A DNA stretch of 64,000 nucleotides from Aurantimonas marianensis. Lineage in GTDB: Bacteria > Pseudomonadota > Alphaproteobacteria > Rhizobiales > Rhizobiaceae. How positions within the stretch are numbered: position 1 is the stretch's first letter; each line of letters begins with the position of its first letter. The notes under the pieces were generated by a model. That model worked only from the letters and a program-made list of their open reading frames with translations. It made no database searches and was not told the origin of the DNA. Shown in pieces: positions 1-10,681 of the stretch. The DNA is taken from the NCBI RefSeq assembly GCF_024195285.1, contig NZ_JALHBS010000086.1, positions 17,473 through 81,472 on the forward strand, in the 5' to 3' direction. Both the position numbers and the translations under genes were made by a program.

Positions 1-788
1 GCGCGCGGCCCATCGGTGAAGACCACGTCGATCGTCTCCGGAGCGCCCTCGGCGGCGCGCGGGCGCTCCACCACCTCCACCTTGAACACGAAGCCGTCCC
101 CTTGGCTGGTCGGGGCGGCAGGTTCGCCGAAATACCAGCCTTCCGGCCCCCGCACGAAAAGATCCGGTGCGTGGGCTGCCCCGTCATATTCGGCGGTGAT
201 CGTCAGCCAGTCACCCTTGGCGTCGGCGACCGCCGATCGGATCCGGCCGACATCGCCGGATCGGTCCGGCAGAGCCGAGAACGCCGCGGCGACGAGCGGC
301 GCGTCGACGGCCGCCTCGCTTTCGCCGGTGAGCGTCGCCTGCACCGGGATGCATATTTCACTGCAGACGCCGAGCAGGATCTGCGCTTCGATCGGTCCGA
401 TCGCGGCCTGCGGCTTCGGCGCGAGTTCGAAGGCGATCGAGACCGGCTGCTTGTAACCGTTGGCTCGGCTGATATCGTCGCCCAGGCGGTGCGGGGCTGG
501 GAAGCGAAGCGTTGCGCCGCCGAGCCCGCGGGTTTCGGAAAAATCGATCGTCGGTGGGATGCCGGAAGCGCCGGGGTCGATCCAGTAGGTCTTCCAGCCC
601 GGCGCGAGATCGACGACCAGCGCGCCGCGCACCGTGCCGTCCGGCATGGCGTTCTCGCGAGCCAGGCTTATGGTGACCTGGTCGGTCGCCAGCGTCGCGC
701 CATTGCCTTCGGCGTGAGCTTCGCTGGCCAGAAGAGCAAGGCCGAGCGCGCCGGCAAAGCCGCGCTCCATCAGACTGGTCGGTCTCAT
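1..788 (-). CDS. DsbD N-terminal-domain-like periplasmic protein (3'-truncated by window edge)
   Basis: The reverse-strand frame opens with ATG at 788 and stays open to the window edge, so the C-terminus is missing. It begins with a Sec-type signal peptide ending in ASEAHA. The mature part resembles the N-terminal (alpha/ScsB-like) domain of DsbD-type thiol:disulfide interchange proteins: a [13 protein letters not shown] stretch, then a paired-cysteine motif GVCSEICIP (C-x3-C). Family members pass reductant to periplasmic partners. Whether this copy continues into membrane and thioredoxin domains cannot be seen. It is divergent from yqgE, an arrangement I recall from rhizobia. The family call is fairly secure; the partner is unknown. 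Confidence 0.75.
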   Translation of the reverse strand, partial: MRPTSLMERGFAGALGLALLASEAHAEGNGATLATDQVTISLARENAMPDGTVRGALVVDLAPGWKTYWIDPGASGIPPTIDFSETRGLGGATLRFPAPHRLGDDISRANGYKQPVSIAFELAPKPQAAIGPIEAQILLGVCSEICIPVQATLTGESEAAVDAPLVAAAFSALPDRSGDVGRIRSAVADAKGDWLTITAEYDGAAHAPDLFVRGPEGWYFGEPAAPTSQGDGFVFKVEVVERPRAAEGAPETIDVVFTDGPR

Positions 789-990
789 GATCCACTCCCA
801 TCGTGCGGTGGACGAAATCGGGCGAAGACGGCCACCGTCAAGCCTCACTAGTGCGTATGGTGGTCCGCGCGCCATTCAAAATGACGAGAAGGCTGAATTT
901 TCACCCGTGGGCGTGATGCGTCCGCTCTGGTCTAATTCTGCGAATGATGAGACCCTTCGCAATGACATTCGGGAACAATGTGTGGTTGCC

Positions 991-1599
991 ATGAACGTGG
1001 ATCACGACATCGGACAGGACGGCATCGATACTACGCTCGAGGGGCATTTCCTGATCGCCATGCCGGGCATGGAGGACGAGCGCTTCGTGCGCAGCGTCAT
1101 CTATGTCTGCGCCCATTCGGCGAACGGGGCGATGGGCTTCATCATCAACAAACCGCAGCCGGTCAGCTTTCCCGCTCTTTTGACCCAACTCGGCATCGTC
1201 GCCAGCGAAACCGACATCCACCTGCCGGAGAAGGGGATGGAGGTTTCGGTCTGCATGGGCGGTCCGGTGGAAAAGGGCCGGGGCTTCGTGCTTCATTCGG
1301 ACGATTACGATTCCGACTCGACCGTGCCGGTGGACGACCGGATTTCGCTCACCCCGACGCTCGATATCCTCAAGGCGATCTCGCAAGGCATCGGCCCGAA
1401 GACCGCGATCATGGCGCTCGGCTATGCCGGCTGGGCGCCGGGGCAACTGGAGAGCGAGATCGCGGCGAATGGCTGGCTGACCTGCAAGGCCGACCTCGGC
1501 ATCGTCTTCGATAACCGGCTCGACCAGAAATACGGCCGTGCCCTCGCCTTGCTCGGTATCGATGCCGCGTTCCTGGCCAGCGATGCCGGCCACGCCTAG
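991..1599 (+). CDS. yqgE: YqgE/AlgH family protein (UPF0301)
   Basis: A 202-residue product with the family signatures: [17 protein letters not shown] near the N-terminus, [26 protein letters not shown], and a C-terminal [14 protein letters not shown]. The reading frame is open from 787, but homology begins only at the ATG at 991, which gives the usual family length of about 200 residues. The molecular function of YqgE/AlgH is not established; the AlgH name comes from a role in alginate regulation in Pseudomonas. It is a single gene divergent from the DsbD-like gene, and the 200-bp gap between them must hold both promoters. Confidence 0.9.
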   Translation: MNVDHDIGQDGIDTTLEGHFLIAMPGMEDERFVRSVIYVCAHSANGAMGFIINKPQPVSFPALLTQLGIVASETDIHLPEKGMEVSVCMGGPVEKGRGFVLHSDDYDSDSTVPVDDRISLTPTLDILKAISQGIGPKTAIMALGYAGWAPGQLESEIAANGWLTCKADLGIVFDNRLDQKYGRALALLGIDAAFLASDAGHA

Positions 1600-1676
1600 A
1601 CCCTGGCGGGCGGAGCCAAATTCCGGCCATCTTGGCCGTCCGGGGTTTTCCCGTCCCGCGCTGATACCCCGGGGCG

Positions 1677-4643
1677 TCAGCTGGCCCGTTTCAATCCAGC
1701 CATGTGATCATGCAGCGCCTTGCGCGCCTGCTCCGCCGTCATCGGCTGCGAGAACATGAAGCTCTGGGCGTATTCGCAATTCAGCTGACGCAGCAGGACG
1801 ACGTCGGCGTCGGTCTCGACGCCTTCCGCGACCACCTGCAGGCCGAGATCGTGGGCCATGGTGACGATCGAGTGCAGGATGATCGGGCGTTGCGGCTGGC
1901 TGTTGTTCTTCAGGAACGACTGGTCGATCTTCAGCGTGTCGAAGGGAAAGCCCATCAGATAGGCGAGGGAGGAGTAGCCAGTGCCGAAATCGTCCAGCGA
2001 AAGCCCGACGCCGAGGCTGCGCAGCCGTGTCAGCAGTTGCGCCGAGCGCTCCGGATTGTCCATCACGATCGACTCGGTGAGCTCCAGCTTGAGGCTCCCG
2101 GGCGGCAGGCGGTAACGCTCCAGAACCGTTCTGACGTCGGCGATCAGATCCTGACGGATCAACTGCCGGCTGGAGATGTTCACCGACATGAACAGCTTCT
2201 GGTTTCCCGTCATCCGGTGCCAGTCGCTCAGCCGCCGGGCGGCTTCCTCGAGGGCGAACTGGCCGAGCTGGACGATAAGGCCGGTGCTCTCGGCGATCGG
2301 CACGAACTCGGTTGGCGAGATCGCGCCGCGCCGCGGGTGCTCCCACCGCAGCAGCGCCTCGAAGCCGGCGGTTTCCTCGCCGTCGAGCCGGATGATCGGT
2401 TGGAACGCCAGCGACAGCTCATTGCGTTCGAAGGCGCGGCGCAGGTCCGATTCCACCTGCAGGCGGCCATAGCCGGCGCTCCGGTAGGAGGGTCGGAACG
2501 GCTCGATACGGTCGCCGCCGCCCCGCTTCGCCTCGTACATGGCGAGCTCCGCCTCCTTGAGCACCTCCTCCGGGCTGGACGATTCCGTCCAGCCGGTCAG
2601 ACCGATCGCGCCGGTCAGCACGATCTCCCGGTTGGCGAAGGCGATCGGCGCCTTGATGCCGTCGCGCAGCCTCTCGGCGAAAGCCGCGACGGCCCCGACC
2701 TCGGTCTGCGACAACAGGATCAGCCCGAACTGGTCGCTGCCGAGGCGGGCGAGCGAATCCTCGGGCTTCAACAGGCGCTTCAGCCGGCGCCCCAGGGTGA
2801 GCAGGATGGTATCGCCGGTGGCGATGCCGAAATCGTCGTTGACCTGCTTGAAGCGGTCGAGATCGATCACGAAGACCGTTGGATGGACGTCGGGGCGGGT
2901 TGCCGCGAGGACGCCGATGGCATCCAGCCGGTCCATGAACAGCTCGCGGTTCGGCAGGCCGGTCAACTGGTCGTGCAGCGCGTCGTGCAGCAGCCGCTCC
3001 TCGGCCTTCTTGCGTTCGGTCACGTCTTTCAGTGTCCCGACGCAGCGCGCGACCTCGCCGTCGCTGCCGAGCACCGGCCGCGCGCGCAGCGCCATCCAGT
3101 GATAGTGCCCGTCCTCGTCGCGCAGTCGGAATTCCTGCGAAATGCGCCCGCGCCGGTGTTCCAGGATGGTATCCAGCGTCAGCCTGAAGCGATCGCGGTC
3201 GTCGGGGTGCAGAATCGGCAGCCAGTCCCGCGCCGGACCATTCATCGACGCGACCGGCATGCCGGCGAGAGCGTCGCCGTCGGCCCCGGCGAAGATGCGG
3301 TCGCGGCTGACGTCCCAATCGAAGATCGCGTCCCCGCTGCCCGCCAGCGCCAGGGAGCGCCGTTCCATGTCCGACAAAAGTCCCTGCGCGAAACCGCCGC
3401 CGGCGAAGGCGTGCTGCATCACCGTGAAGCCGATGAGAAGAACGATCAGCACGAGGCCGCCGCCGAGCGCCGGCTGGATGATGTCGTTGTCGATGCGGCC
3501 GGTTGTCGTCATCCATGCGGCGACGAGCCACAGCAGAATAAGGCACCAGGTGGGAATCAGCATGATGGCCCGGTCGAAGCCTTGGGCGGCGAACGTCGCG
3601 ATGAGACCAAGCCCGACGACCGCCGTCGCGGCGAGCGAGAGGCGGGCGATTCCCGAAGCGATCACCGGATCGAAGGCGGCCACGGCCCCCAGCGTTCCAA
3701 GCGCGGCGAGCCACAGGACGGTGAAGATCGACAACAGGCCGTGCCATCGGTTGAGGTTGAGGTAGGCGTAGAGAAAGACGACCAGCGTGAAGGCGAGGGC
3801 GACCTCCGTCCCGGCGCGCCACATTCGCTCCTGGCCCGGCAGGATCGGCACGAGTTTCTGCCAGAAATCGAAGTCGATGCAGATATAGGCGAGCACGGCC
3901 CAGGCGAGCGCGGCCGTCGCGGGAAACATCGCCGAGCCCTTGACCACGAAGAGGATGGTCAGAAACACCGCGAGCAGGCCTGAAATACCGAGGACAATGC
4001 CGCGGTACAGGGTGAAGGCGTTGATCGTGTCCTTGTAGGCGTTCGGCTCCCAGAGCCGGATATCCGGAAGGTTGGGCGCCGTCAGCTCGGCGACGAAGGT
4101 GACGATCGCGCCCGGATCGAGGGTCACCAGAAAGACATCCGCATCCGAGCTGGGTTGGCGTTCCAGCGCGAAGCCCTGGGATGGCGTGATCGAGGCGATG
4201 CGCTGCGAGCCGAGATCCGGCCAGACGATGCCTGATCCGACGAGGCGGAAATGCGGCGCGACCACGAGGCGGTCGATCTGCTCGTCGGTGTTGTTGGCCA
4301 GCGCGAAGACCGCCCAATTGCCGGAGGCGTCGGGCGAATTCGCCTCGATCTCGATCCGGCGCACGATTCCGTCGGCGCCGGGAACGGTGGCGACCTGGAA
4401 GCTGCGCCCCTGGCCGCGATGGATGTCGACCGCCGGTCTCAGGTCGATGGCCGTGTCGTCCCGCGAGATGCTGACGGGCTCCAACGCGCGCGACGGCACG
4501 GCGGTGAGAAAAGACGCCAGGACGAGCGCGATCAGCGCGAGAATCAGTTTCCCGGACGGGAATATGGATCGCATAGCCGTTCGCGAAGCCTTCTTGCGTC
4601 TCTGCGTCACAGCCATGCCACGATCATTCCGCGGGGAGGCCAC
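1677..4643 (-). CDS. 7TM-sensor/PAS/degenerate GGDEF/EAL cyclic-di-GMP phosphodiesterase
   Basis: A 988-residue membrane signalling protein. Order: an N-terminal hydrophobic signal/anchor, an extracytoplasmic beta-rich domain resembling 7TMR-DISM input domains (about 50-210), a multi-helix membrane block (about 215-425), a PAS/PAC domain (about 430-555), GGDEF (about 560-720) and EAL (about 730-980). The GGDEF signature reads GSDQF, so cyclase activity is doubtful. The EAL domain keeps FEALLRW, SVNIS, ELTES, DDFGTG, LKID and AEGVE, so it should hydrolyse c-di-GMP, with GGDEF perhaps acting as a GTP sensor. The start at 4643 is GTG and overlaps the GNAT gene; an ATG at 4616 is an alternative. 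Last gene of the thrC-M16-GNAT run. Confidence 0.88.
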   Translation of the reverse strand: MASPRNDRGMAVTQRRKKASRTAMRSIFPSGKLILALIALVLASFLTAVPSRALEPVSISRDDTAIDLRPAVDIHRGQGRSFQVATVPGADGIVRRIEIEANSPDASGNWAVFALANNTDEQIDRLVVAPHFRLVGSGIVWPDLGSQRIASITPSQGFALERQPSSDADVFLVTLDPGAIVTFVAELTAPNLPDIRLWEPNAYKDTINAFTLYRGIVLGISGLLAVFLTILFVVKGSAMFPATAALAWAVLAYICIDFDFWQKLVPILPGQERMWRAGTEVALAFTLVVFLYAYLNLNRWHGLLSIFTVLWLAALGTLGAVAAFDPVIASGIARLSLAATAVVGLGLIATFAAQGFDRAIMLIPTWCLILLWLVAAWMTTTGRIDNDIIQPALGGGLVLIVLLIGFTVMQHAFAGGGFAQGLLSDMERRSLALAGSGDAIFDWDVSRDRIFAGADGDALAGMPVASMNGPARDWLPILHPDDRDRFRLTLDTILEHRRGRISQEFRLRDEDGHYHWMALRARPVLGSDGEVARCVGTLKDVTERKKAEERLLHDALHDQLTGLPNRELFMDRLDAIGVLAATRPDVHPTVFVIDLDRFKQVNDDFGIATGDTILLTLGRRLKRLLKPEDSLARLGSDQFGLILLSQTEVGAVAAFAERLRDGIKAPIAFANREIVLTGAIGLTGWTESSSPEEVLKEAELAMYEAKRGGGDRIEPFRPSYRSAGYGRLQVESDLRRAFERNELSLAFQPIIRLDGEETAGFEALLRWEHPRRGAISPTEFVPIAESTGLIVQLGQFALEEAARRLSDWHRMTGNQKLFMSVNISSRQLIRQDLIADVRTVLERYRLPPGSLKLELTESIVMDNPERSAQLLTRLRSLGVGLSLDDFGTGYSSLAYLMGFPFDTLKIDQSFLKNNSQPQRPIILHSIVTMAHDLGLQVVAEGVETDADVVLLRQLNCEYAQSFMFSQPMTAEQARKALHDHMAGLKRAS

Positions 4644-5247
4644 AGAGCCGTTCCCTGGACCTGGATCGCGACCATTCTTCGGCGAGCAGCGAGTAAAGAT
4701 AGTGGTCCTCCCACCGCCCGGCGATTTTCAGATAGTTTCGCAGATGACCCTCGCGTGTGAAACCGCATTTTTCCAACAACCTTATCGATCGGGTGTTGGA
4801 CGGCAGGCATGCCGCCTCGATGCGATGCAGCCCCTGCACGTCGAAGGCGAACAGCTTCATCAGATCGACCGCCCGTGGCATCAGCCCCGAGCCGGCATAG
4901 CGCTCGCCCATCCAGTAGCCCAGCGTGCCGGACTGGGCGACCCCCCGCCGGATCTGGCCGATGGTGGTGCCGCCATACAGCGTTCGGCCTTCCGCATCGA
5001 ACAGAAAGAAGGAGAAGCTGGTGTTTTCGCGCGCGTCCTGATTGTAGCGGCGGATGCGCAGCCGATAGGCCTCCCACGACAATTCATCCGCCGTCCATAG
5101 CGGCTCCCACGGCTTGAGGAACTCGCGACTGTCGCCTCTCAGCGCTCGCCAGGCCGCGTAGTCGCCGCGCCGGGGCATGCGCAGCAATACGCCATCGCCT
5201 TCCAGGCTCGGAATCTGCGGTCCAGTCAGATGGTCGAGAATGCTCAT
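4624..5247 (-). CDS. GNAT N-acetyltransferase, RimJ/RimL type
   Basis: A 207-residue acetyltransferase of the RimJ/RimL branch, which acetylates N-termini of ribosomal proteins or small substrates from acetyl-CoA. Typical elements are GDGVLLRMPRRGDYAAW at the start, GTLGYWMGERYAGSGLMPRA (strand beta4 and the pyrophosphate loop) and LEKCGFTREGHLRNYLKIAGRW near the end. It starts at ATG 5247, 8 bp after the M16 peptidase stop, and its end overlaps the alternative GTG start of the downstream EAL gene, so the four genes are probably one transcription unit. The substrate is not predictable; RimJ is the nearest named family. Confidence 0.85.
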   Translation of the reverse strand: MSILDHLTGPQIPSLEGDGVLLRMPRRGDYAAWRALRGDSREFLKPWEPLWTADELSWEAYRLRIRRYNQDARENTSFSFFLFDAEGRTLYGGTTIGQIRRGVAQSGTLGYWMGERYAGSGLMPRAVDLMKLFAFDVQGLHRIEAACLPSNTRSIRLLEKCGFTREGHLRNYLKIAGRWEDHYLYSLLAEEWSRSRSRERLCGLPAE

Positions 5248-5255
5248 TGTCCGCG

Positions 5256-6566
5256 TCAGTGACCTGCGGCGGCCCTGGCCTCGTATCCCGCCCCGCTATC
5301 GAGGCGGGCGACGATGTCGGTGGTGCCCGGCAGGCGCGATACCGGGCCGATGGCGGCGAGCGTCGGGGTCTGGCCCATGAACAACCGCTCGGCGAGGTCG
5401 GACAGGCGCGGCGCCGTGATCGCGTCGAGACGTCCGATCAACTCTTCATTGGTAATCGTCGCGCCGTTGAACAGAAGCTGGCGGGCGATCTGCGCGGCGC
5501 GGGAGGCGGGACTCTCCTGCGACATCAACAGGCTCGATCGCATCTGCGCGCGGGCGCGGGTCACTTCCACGTCGGTGATCCCGGCCGCCGCCTTGACAAG
5601 TTCGTCGACGATCACGGGCGCGAGTTCGGCAAGTTCCTCTTCGCCCGTCGCCGCATGAACGCCGAAAATTCCGGAATCGGAAAAGCTCCAATGAAAGGCG
5701 TAGATGGCGTAGCAAAGGCCGCGCCGCTCGCGTACTTCCTGAAACAGCCGCGACGACATCCCGCCGCCGAGAATCAGCGAAAGAACCTGCGAGGCGTAGA
5801 AATCGCGTGCATAGTAGGGACGTCCCTCGAAGCCGAGCACCATCTGCGCGTCCATCAGGTCGCGTTCCTGGCGAAATTCGCCGCCGGTGTAGGCGGCCGG
5901 CGTCCGCGGTTCCGCGCGCAGCGGCAGCGGTGACGCCGCGCCCGGTCCGAACGCCGCCTGCACCTGGTCCACGATCGCCTGGTGGGAGACGGCGCCCGCC
6001 GCCGAAACGATCATCCGGTCGGGCGAATAGTGCCGGGCGAGATAGCTCCGCAGATTACCCGGGTTGAACGATTTGACCGTCTGCCGCGTGCCGAGGATCG
6101 GCCGGCCGACGATCTGCCCGCGATAGGCCGCTTCCTGAAAATGATCGAAAACGATGTCGTCCGGCGTGTCCTCGGCCGCGCCGATTTCCTGCAGGATCAC
6201 CTGTTGCTCGCGTTCGAGCTCCTGTTCGTCGAAGCGTGAGTCGATCAGGATGTCGGTCAGAATGTCGAGCGCCAGCGGCACGTCGTTTTTCAGGACACGC
6301 GCGTAGTAGGAAGTCGTCTCGGAACTGGTGGCCGCGTTGATTTCGCCGCCGACGTCCTCGATTTCCTCTGCGATCTGGCGGGCGTTGCGGCGATTCGTGC
6401 CCTTGAAGGCCATGTGCTCGAGCAAATGGGCGATGCCGTGCTCCTCGGGGGCCTCGTCGCGGGCGCCGGCCTTCACCCAGATGCCGAGGCAGGCGCTTTC
6501 CAGATGCGGCATGGTCTCGGTGGCGATGGTCAGGCCGTTCGAGAGCTTCGTGATGTCGACGCTCAT
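5256..6566 (-). CDS. M16 family zinc metallopeptidase (processing-peptidase-like)
   Basis: A 436-residue pitrilysin-family protein with the inverted zinc motif HLLEH (in IAHLLEHMAFKGT) and the distal glutamate in SSETTSYYARVL, so the N-terminal half is catalytically competent. It has the two-domain length of the bacterial relatives of mitochondrial processing peptidase beta. No signal peptide is visible, so a cytoplasmic location is expected. The ATG overlaps the thrC stop by 4 bp (ATGA), indicating translational coupling. The physiological substrate of these bacterial proteins is largely unknown. Confidence 0.9.
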   Translation of the reverse strand: MSVDITKLSNGLTIATETMPHLESACLGIWVKAGARDEAPEEHGIAHLLEHMAFKGTNRRNARQIAEEIEDVGGEINAATSSETTSYYARVLKNDVPLALDILTDILIDSRFDEQELEREQQVILQEIGAAEDTPDDIVFDHFQEAAYRGQIVGRPILGTRQTVKSFNPGNLRSYLARHYSPDRMIVSAAGAVSHQAIVDQVQAAFGPGAASPLPLRAEPRTPAAYTGGEFRQERDLMDAQMVLGFEGRPYYARDFYASQVLSLILGGGMSSRLFQEVRERRGLCYAIYAFHWSFSDSGIFGVHAATGEEELAELAPVIVDELVKAAAGITDVEVTRARAQMRSSLLMSQESPASRAAQIARQLLFNGATITNEELIGRLDAITAPRLSDLAERLFMGQTPTLAAIGPVSRLPGTTDIVARLDSGAGYEARAAAGH

Positions 6567-7972
6567 GCTTCGGCTCCCTGACTGACGGCGCGCGATCGCG
6601 CGCGAATATAGTCCTGGACCGCGCCGATCTCGTTCGGCAAGCGGTCCAGTGCCTCACGCTTTTGCATGAGGTCGGCGTGGCTCGGCGGAAGCGCCGGCGA
6701 GATCCCGGTGGCCTTTTCGATCGCGGCCGGGAATTTGGCCGGGTGGGCGGTGCCGAGGGTGATCATCGGCTCGCGGCCGAGGCGGCTTTCCGCGACTGCG
6801 ACGCCGACGGCCGTGTGCGGATCGAGAAGATAGGCGGTCGTCGCCAGCATCCGCTTGATCGTTCCGGCCGTCGCCGGTTCGTCGGTCGTCCCGGCGTCGA
6901 ATTCAGCGCCAATCGCCGCCAGGACCGCTTCGGGAAGCGTGAAGCTGCCCGACTGGCCGAGCTGCTGCATCAGCCGCCGCACCAGCTCGCCGTCACGTCC
7001 GCTCGCCTCGAAGATCAGACGTTCGAAATTGGACGAGACCTGGATGTCCATCGATGGCGACATGGTGGCATGGACGCCGGTGGTCTCGTAGCGTCCGCGA
7101 TCGAGCGTGCGAACCAGGATGTCGTTTTCATTGGTGGCGATCACCAGCCGCTCGACCGGCAGGCCCATGCGCTTGGCGCCGTAGCCGGCGAAGATATCGC
7201 CGAAATTGCCGGTCGGAACCGTGAAGGAGACCGTCCGGTCCGGCGCGCCGAGGCTGGCCGCCGCGGTGAAATAATAGACGATCTGGGCCATGATCCGGCC
7301 CCAGTTGATCGAGTTGACCCCCGAAAGCGCGACCCTCTCGCGAAACCGGCGGTCATTGAACATCGCCTTGACCAAGGCCTGGCAGTCGTCGAACGTTCCG
7401 TCGACGGCGACGGCGTGGACGTTGTCGGCCCCCGAGGTTGTCATCTGGCGCTGCTGGACTGGCGATACGCGGCCATGTGGAAACAGGATGAAGATGTCGG
7501 TCCGCCGGCTCGCGGCGAAGGCGGCGATCGCGGCTCCTCCGGTGTCCCCCGAGGTCGCGCCAACGATGGTCGCGCGCTGCTCGCGTTGGCCGAGGACATG
7601 GTCCATCAGGCGCGCGATGAGCTGCATGGCGACGTCCTTGAACGCCAGCGTTGGACCATGGAACAGCTCCAGCAGGAAGTGCGAGGGGCCGATCTGGACG
7701 AGGGGGGCGACCGCCGGATGCGGGAAGGTCGCGTAGGCGTCCTCCACCATCTGCTTCAGATCCGCGGCGGCGATATCGTCGCCAACGAAGGGGCTGAGGA
7801 TGTCGAAGGCCACCTCGGCATAGGGCCGCCCGGCGAAACCGCGAATGGTGTCGGCCGAAAGGACCGGCCAGGTCTCCGGCACATAGAGTCCACCATCGCT
7901 CGCGAGACCCGCCAGCAAGGTGTCGGCGAAGCCGAGCACCGGCGCCTCGCCCCGCGAACTCACATATTGCAC
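6563..7972 (-). CDS. thrC: threonine synthase
   Basis: Converts O-phospho-L-homoserine to threonine with pyridoxal phosphate. Visible signatures: the N-terminal YVSSRGEAPVLGFADTLLAG, the PLP-lysine segment HGPTLAFKDVAMQL, GATSGDTGGAAI, FTVPTGNFGDIFAGY and NENDILVR. The frame is open up to 8035, but family homology begins at VQYVSSRG. The GTG at 7972, preceded by a GTGGAGA Shine-Dalgarno-like sequence, gives 469 residues, the usual size, so it is preferred. First gene of the run with the M16 peptidase (4-bp overlap), the acetyltransferase and the EAL protein. Confidence 0.95.
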   Translation of the reverse strand: MQYVSSRGEAPVLGFADTLLAGLASDGGLYVPETWPVLSADTIRGFAGRPYAEVAFDILSPFVGDDIAAADLKQMVEDAYATFPHPAVAPLVQIGPSHFLLELFHGPTLAFKDVAMQLIARLMDHVLGQREQRATIVGATSGDTGGAAIAAFAASRRTDIFILFPHGRVSPVQQRQMTTSGADNVHAVAVDGTFDDCQALVKAMFNDRRFRERVALSGVNSINWGRIMAQIVYYFTAAASLGAPDRTVSFTVPTGNFGDIFAGYGAKRMGLPVERLVIATNENDILVRTLDRGRYETTGVHATMSPSMDIQVSSNFERLIFEASGRDGELVRRLMQQLGQSGSFTLPEAVLAAIGAEFDAGTTDEPATAGTIKRMLATTAYLLDPHTAVGVAVAESRLGREPMITLGTAHPAKFPAAIEKATGISPALPPSHADLMQKREALDRLPNEIGAVQDYIRARSRAVSQGAEA

Positions 7973-8119
7973 ATCGTCTCCACTTCGCTTCGGATCGGGG
8001 GCGTCCGAGACCGGGCCGACCGGTCTGTCGGCCATCCGTTTCGCAAGGCTCCGATCAGTCGCCTATCCGTCCAGGGGCTGATATAGAACGGCAGGCCACA
8101 ATAAGGGAAGAACCGACTG

Positions 8120-8653
8120 ATGCATATGGTGATCGCTGCGAGGGGTCTGGTATTCGGCGGCGCGCTGGCGCTGCTTGCGGCTTGCTCCCCGACGAATTCC
8201 GGCGCCGATCTCGCGAGTAGCGCGGCACCGCCTGCGTCCGTAGCCGCCGCGCAGGGAACCGAGGCGCCGTATTGTCCGAATGTGAGCCTGCGCGAGGGCA
8301 CCGCCATCCTCACCAAGACGGTCGGCGACGACATCGACTTTGTGGCCTCCGTGGCCGACACCACCCGCGACTGCCGGATCGTCGACCGAAAATTGCGCAT
8401 GAAGATCGGCATCGCCGGAAGGGTGACGCCAGGACCGGCGGCGACGAACCGGACCGTGTCGCTGCCGATCCGGATCGCGATCCTCAATGGCGAGGACGTG
8501 ATCTATTCCCGGCTCGGTCAGACCAGTGTGCCGGTCACGCGAAACGCGGGCGCGCAGACGTTCATCTATGTCGACGAGGCCATCGCGATCGACCCGGCAT
8601 CGGCGCGAAGCGTGATCATCTATGCCGGCTACGACGAGGGTCCGGCGGGATAA
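8120..8653 (+). CDS. putative lipoprotein of unknown function
   Basis: A 177-residue protein with a hydrophobic signal segment and a lipobox LLAAC (cysteine at about residue 22), followed by a low-complexity Ala/Ser/Pro linker and a compact domain that starts at about residue 50. It should be lipid-anchored in the cell envelope. I do not recognise the domain. Conserved-looking stretches are REGTAILTKT, SVADTTRDCRI and IYVDEAIAI. It is divergent from thrC and convergent with the HAD gene, whose end lies 10 bp away, so it is probably transcribed alone. Confidence 0.75.
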   Translation: MHMVIAARGLVFGGALALLAACSPTNSGADLASSAAPPASVAAAQGTEAPYCPNVSLREGTAILTKTVGDDIDFVASVADTTRDCRIVDRKLRMKIGIAGRVTPGPAATNRTVSLPIRIAILNGEDVIYSRLGQTSVPVTRNAGAQTFIYVDEAIAIDPASARSVIIYAGYDEGPAG

Positions 8654-8663
8654 CGCGCCGCGG

Positions 8664-9350
8664 TCAGGCGTCTTGCCATCTCGCAAAGGCGGTGACGACC
8701 GCGGGAAAGTCCGCCAGCCGGCTGATCACCGTCTCCGCGCCGGATTCGCTCAGGGATTCGGCATGGCCGAGATGGGTGTGGCGTCCGCCGGTGAAACCGA
8801 CCACGCGGCAGCCGGCGGTGCTTGCCGCCGCGACGCCATGGACGGAATCCTCGATGACGATCGCGGCGCGCGGCGACACCCCAAACGCCTCGCAGGCATG
8901 CAGAAAGACGTCCGGCGCCGGCTTGACCTTCCGGGTTCCCACTTCCGGCGCGCTGAAGATGTGTGGATGGAAATAGTCCCAGAGGCCGACATGCTCCAGC
9001 TCCAGTTCCAGCCGCTGCGATGACGAGTTCGAACAGATGCAGCGGGGCAGGGCGATGAGATCGAGCGCGGTCCGGGCCCCGGCGATCTCCTCGACGTCGC
9101 TGCCGAGCCTGCGGTCGATCTCGGCATCGATACGGGCGGAAAAATCCTCCGGAAAACGCGTGCCGGTCTCGGCGGTCAGCCGTTCCATGACCAGCGGCCA
9201 GGTGAGTCCGGCATAGCGTGTGGCGAATTCCGCGGCATCGACCTCGATGCCGTGTTCGGTCAGCATTTCGGCCTGAACCGCGGCGGCGATAATCTCCGAA
9301 TCGACCAGCACGCCGTCGCAGTCGAAGATCACCAACAATGGTTCGGGCAT
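8664..9350 (-). CDS. HAD-superfamily hydrolase, beta-phosphoglucomutase/GS1-like
   Basis: A 228-residue HAD phosphatase with motif I FDCDGVLVDSE (nucleophile Asp plus acid/base Asp), a helical cap, KPAPDVFLHA as the lysine motif and VIEDSVHGVAAA as motif IV. This pattern fits the beta-phosphoglucomutase/phosphatase subgroup acting on small phosphorylated metabolites. The frame is open to 9425, but the ATG at 9350 has GGAG ten bases upstream and begins two residues before the motif-I strand, so it is chosen. The substrate cannot be predicted. Confidence 0.88.
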   Translation of the reverse strand: MPEPLLVIFDCDGVLVDSEIIAAAVQAEMLTEHGIEVDAAEFATRYAGLTWPLVMERLTAETGTRFPEDFSARIDAEIDRRLGSDVEEIAGARTALDLIALPRCICSNSSSQRLELELEHVGLWDYFHPHIFSAPEVGTRKVKPAPDVFLHACEAFGVSPRAAIVIEDSVHGVAAASTAGCRVVGFTGGRHTHLGHAESLSESGAETVISRLADFPAVVTAFARWQDA

Positions 9351-9436
9351 GAAAGGCTCCGGCATATCGAAGGTTGGGTCACGCGCCCGATTCGGGAAAG
9401 CCCTAGCGGGGCCGCCGACCGGCAAGCGCCGGCTCC

Positions 9437-10675
<1,239 letters not shown>

Positions 10676-10681
10676 GGCCAA

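Noticed and set aside
1704..3983. 759-residue ORF antisense to the EAL protein gene
   Set aside because: It is Gln/Arg/Asp-rich without domains and is explained by high GC codon bias on the opposite strand of a clear multi-domain gene.
7973..8035. 21-residue N-terminal extension of threonine synthase
   Set aside because: Not conserved in pattern with the family, and a GTG with a good ribosome-binding site lies at the homology start.
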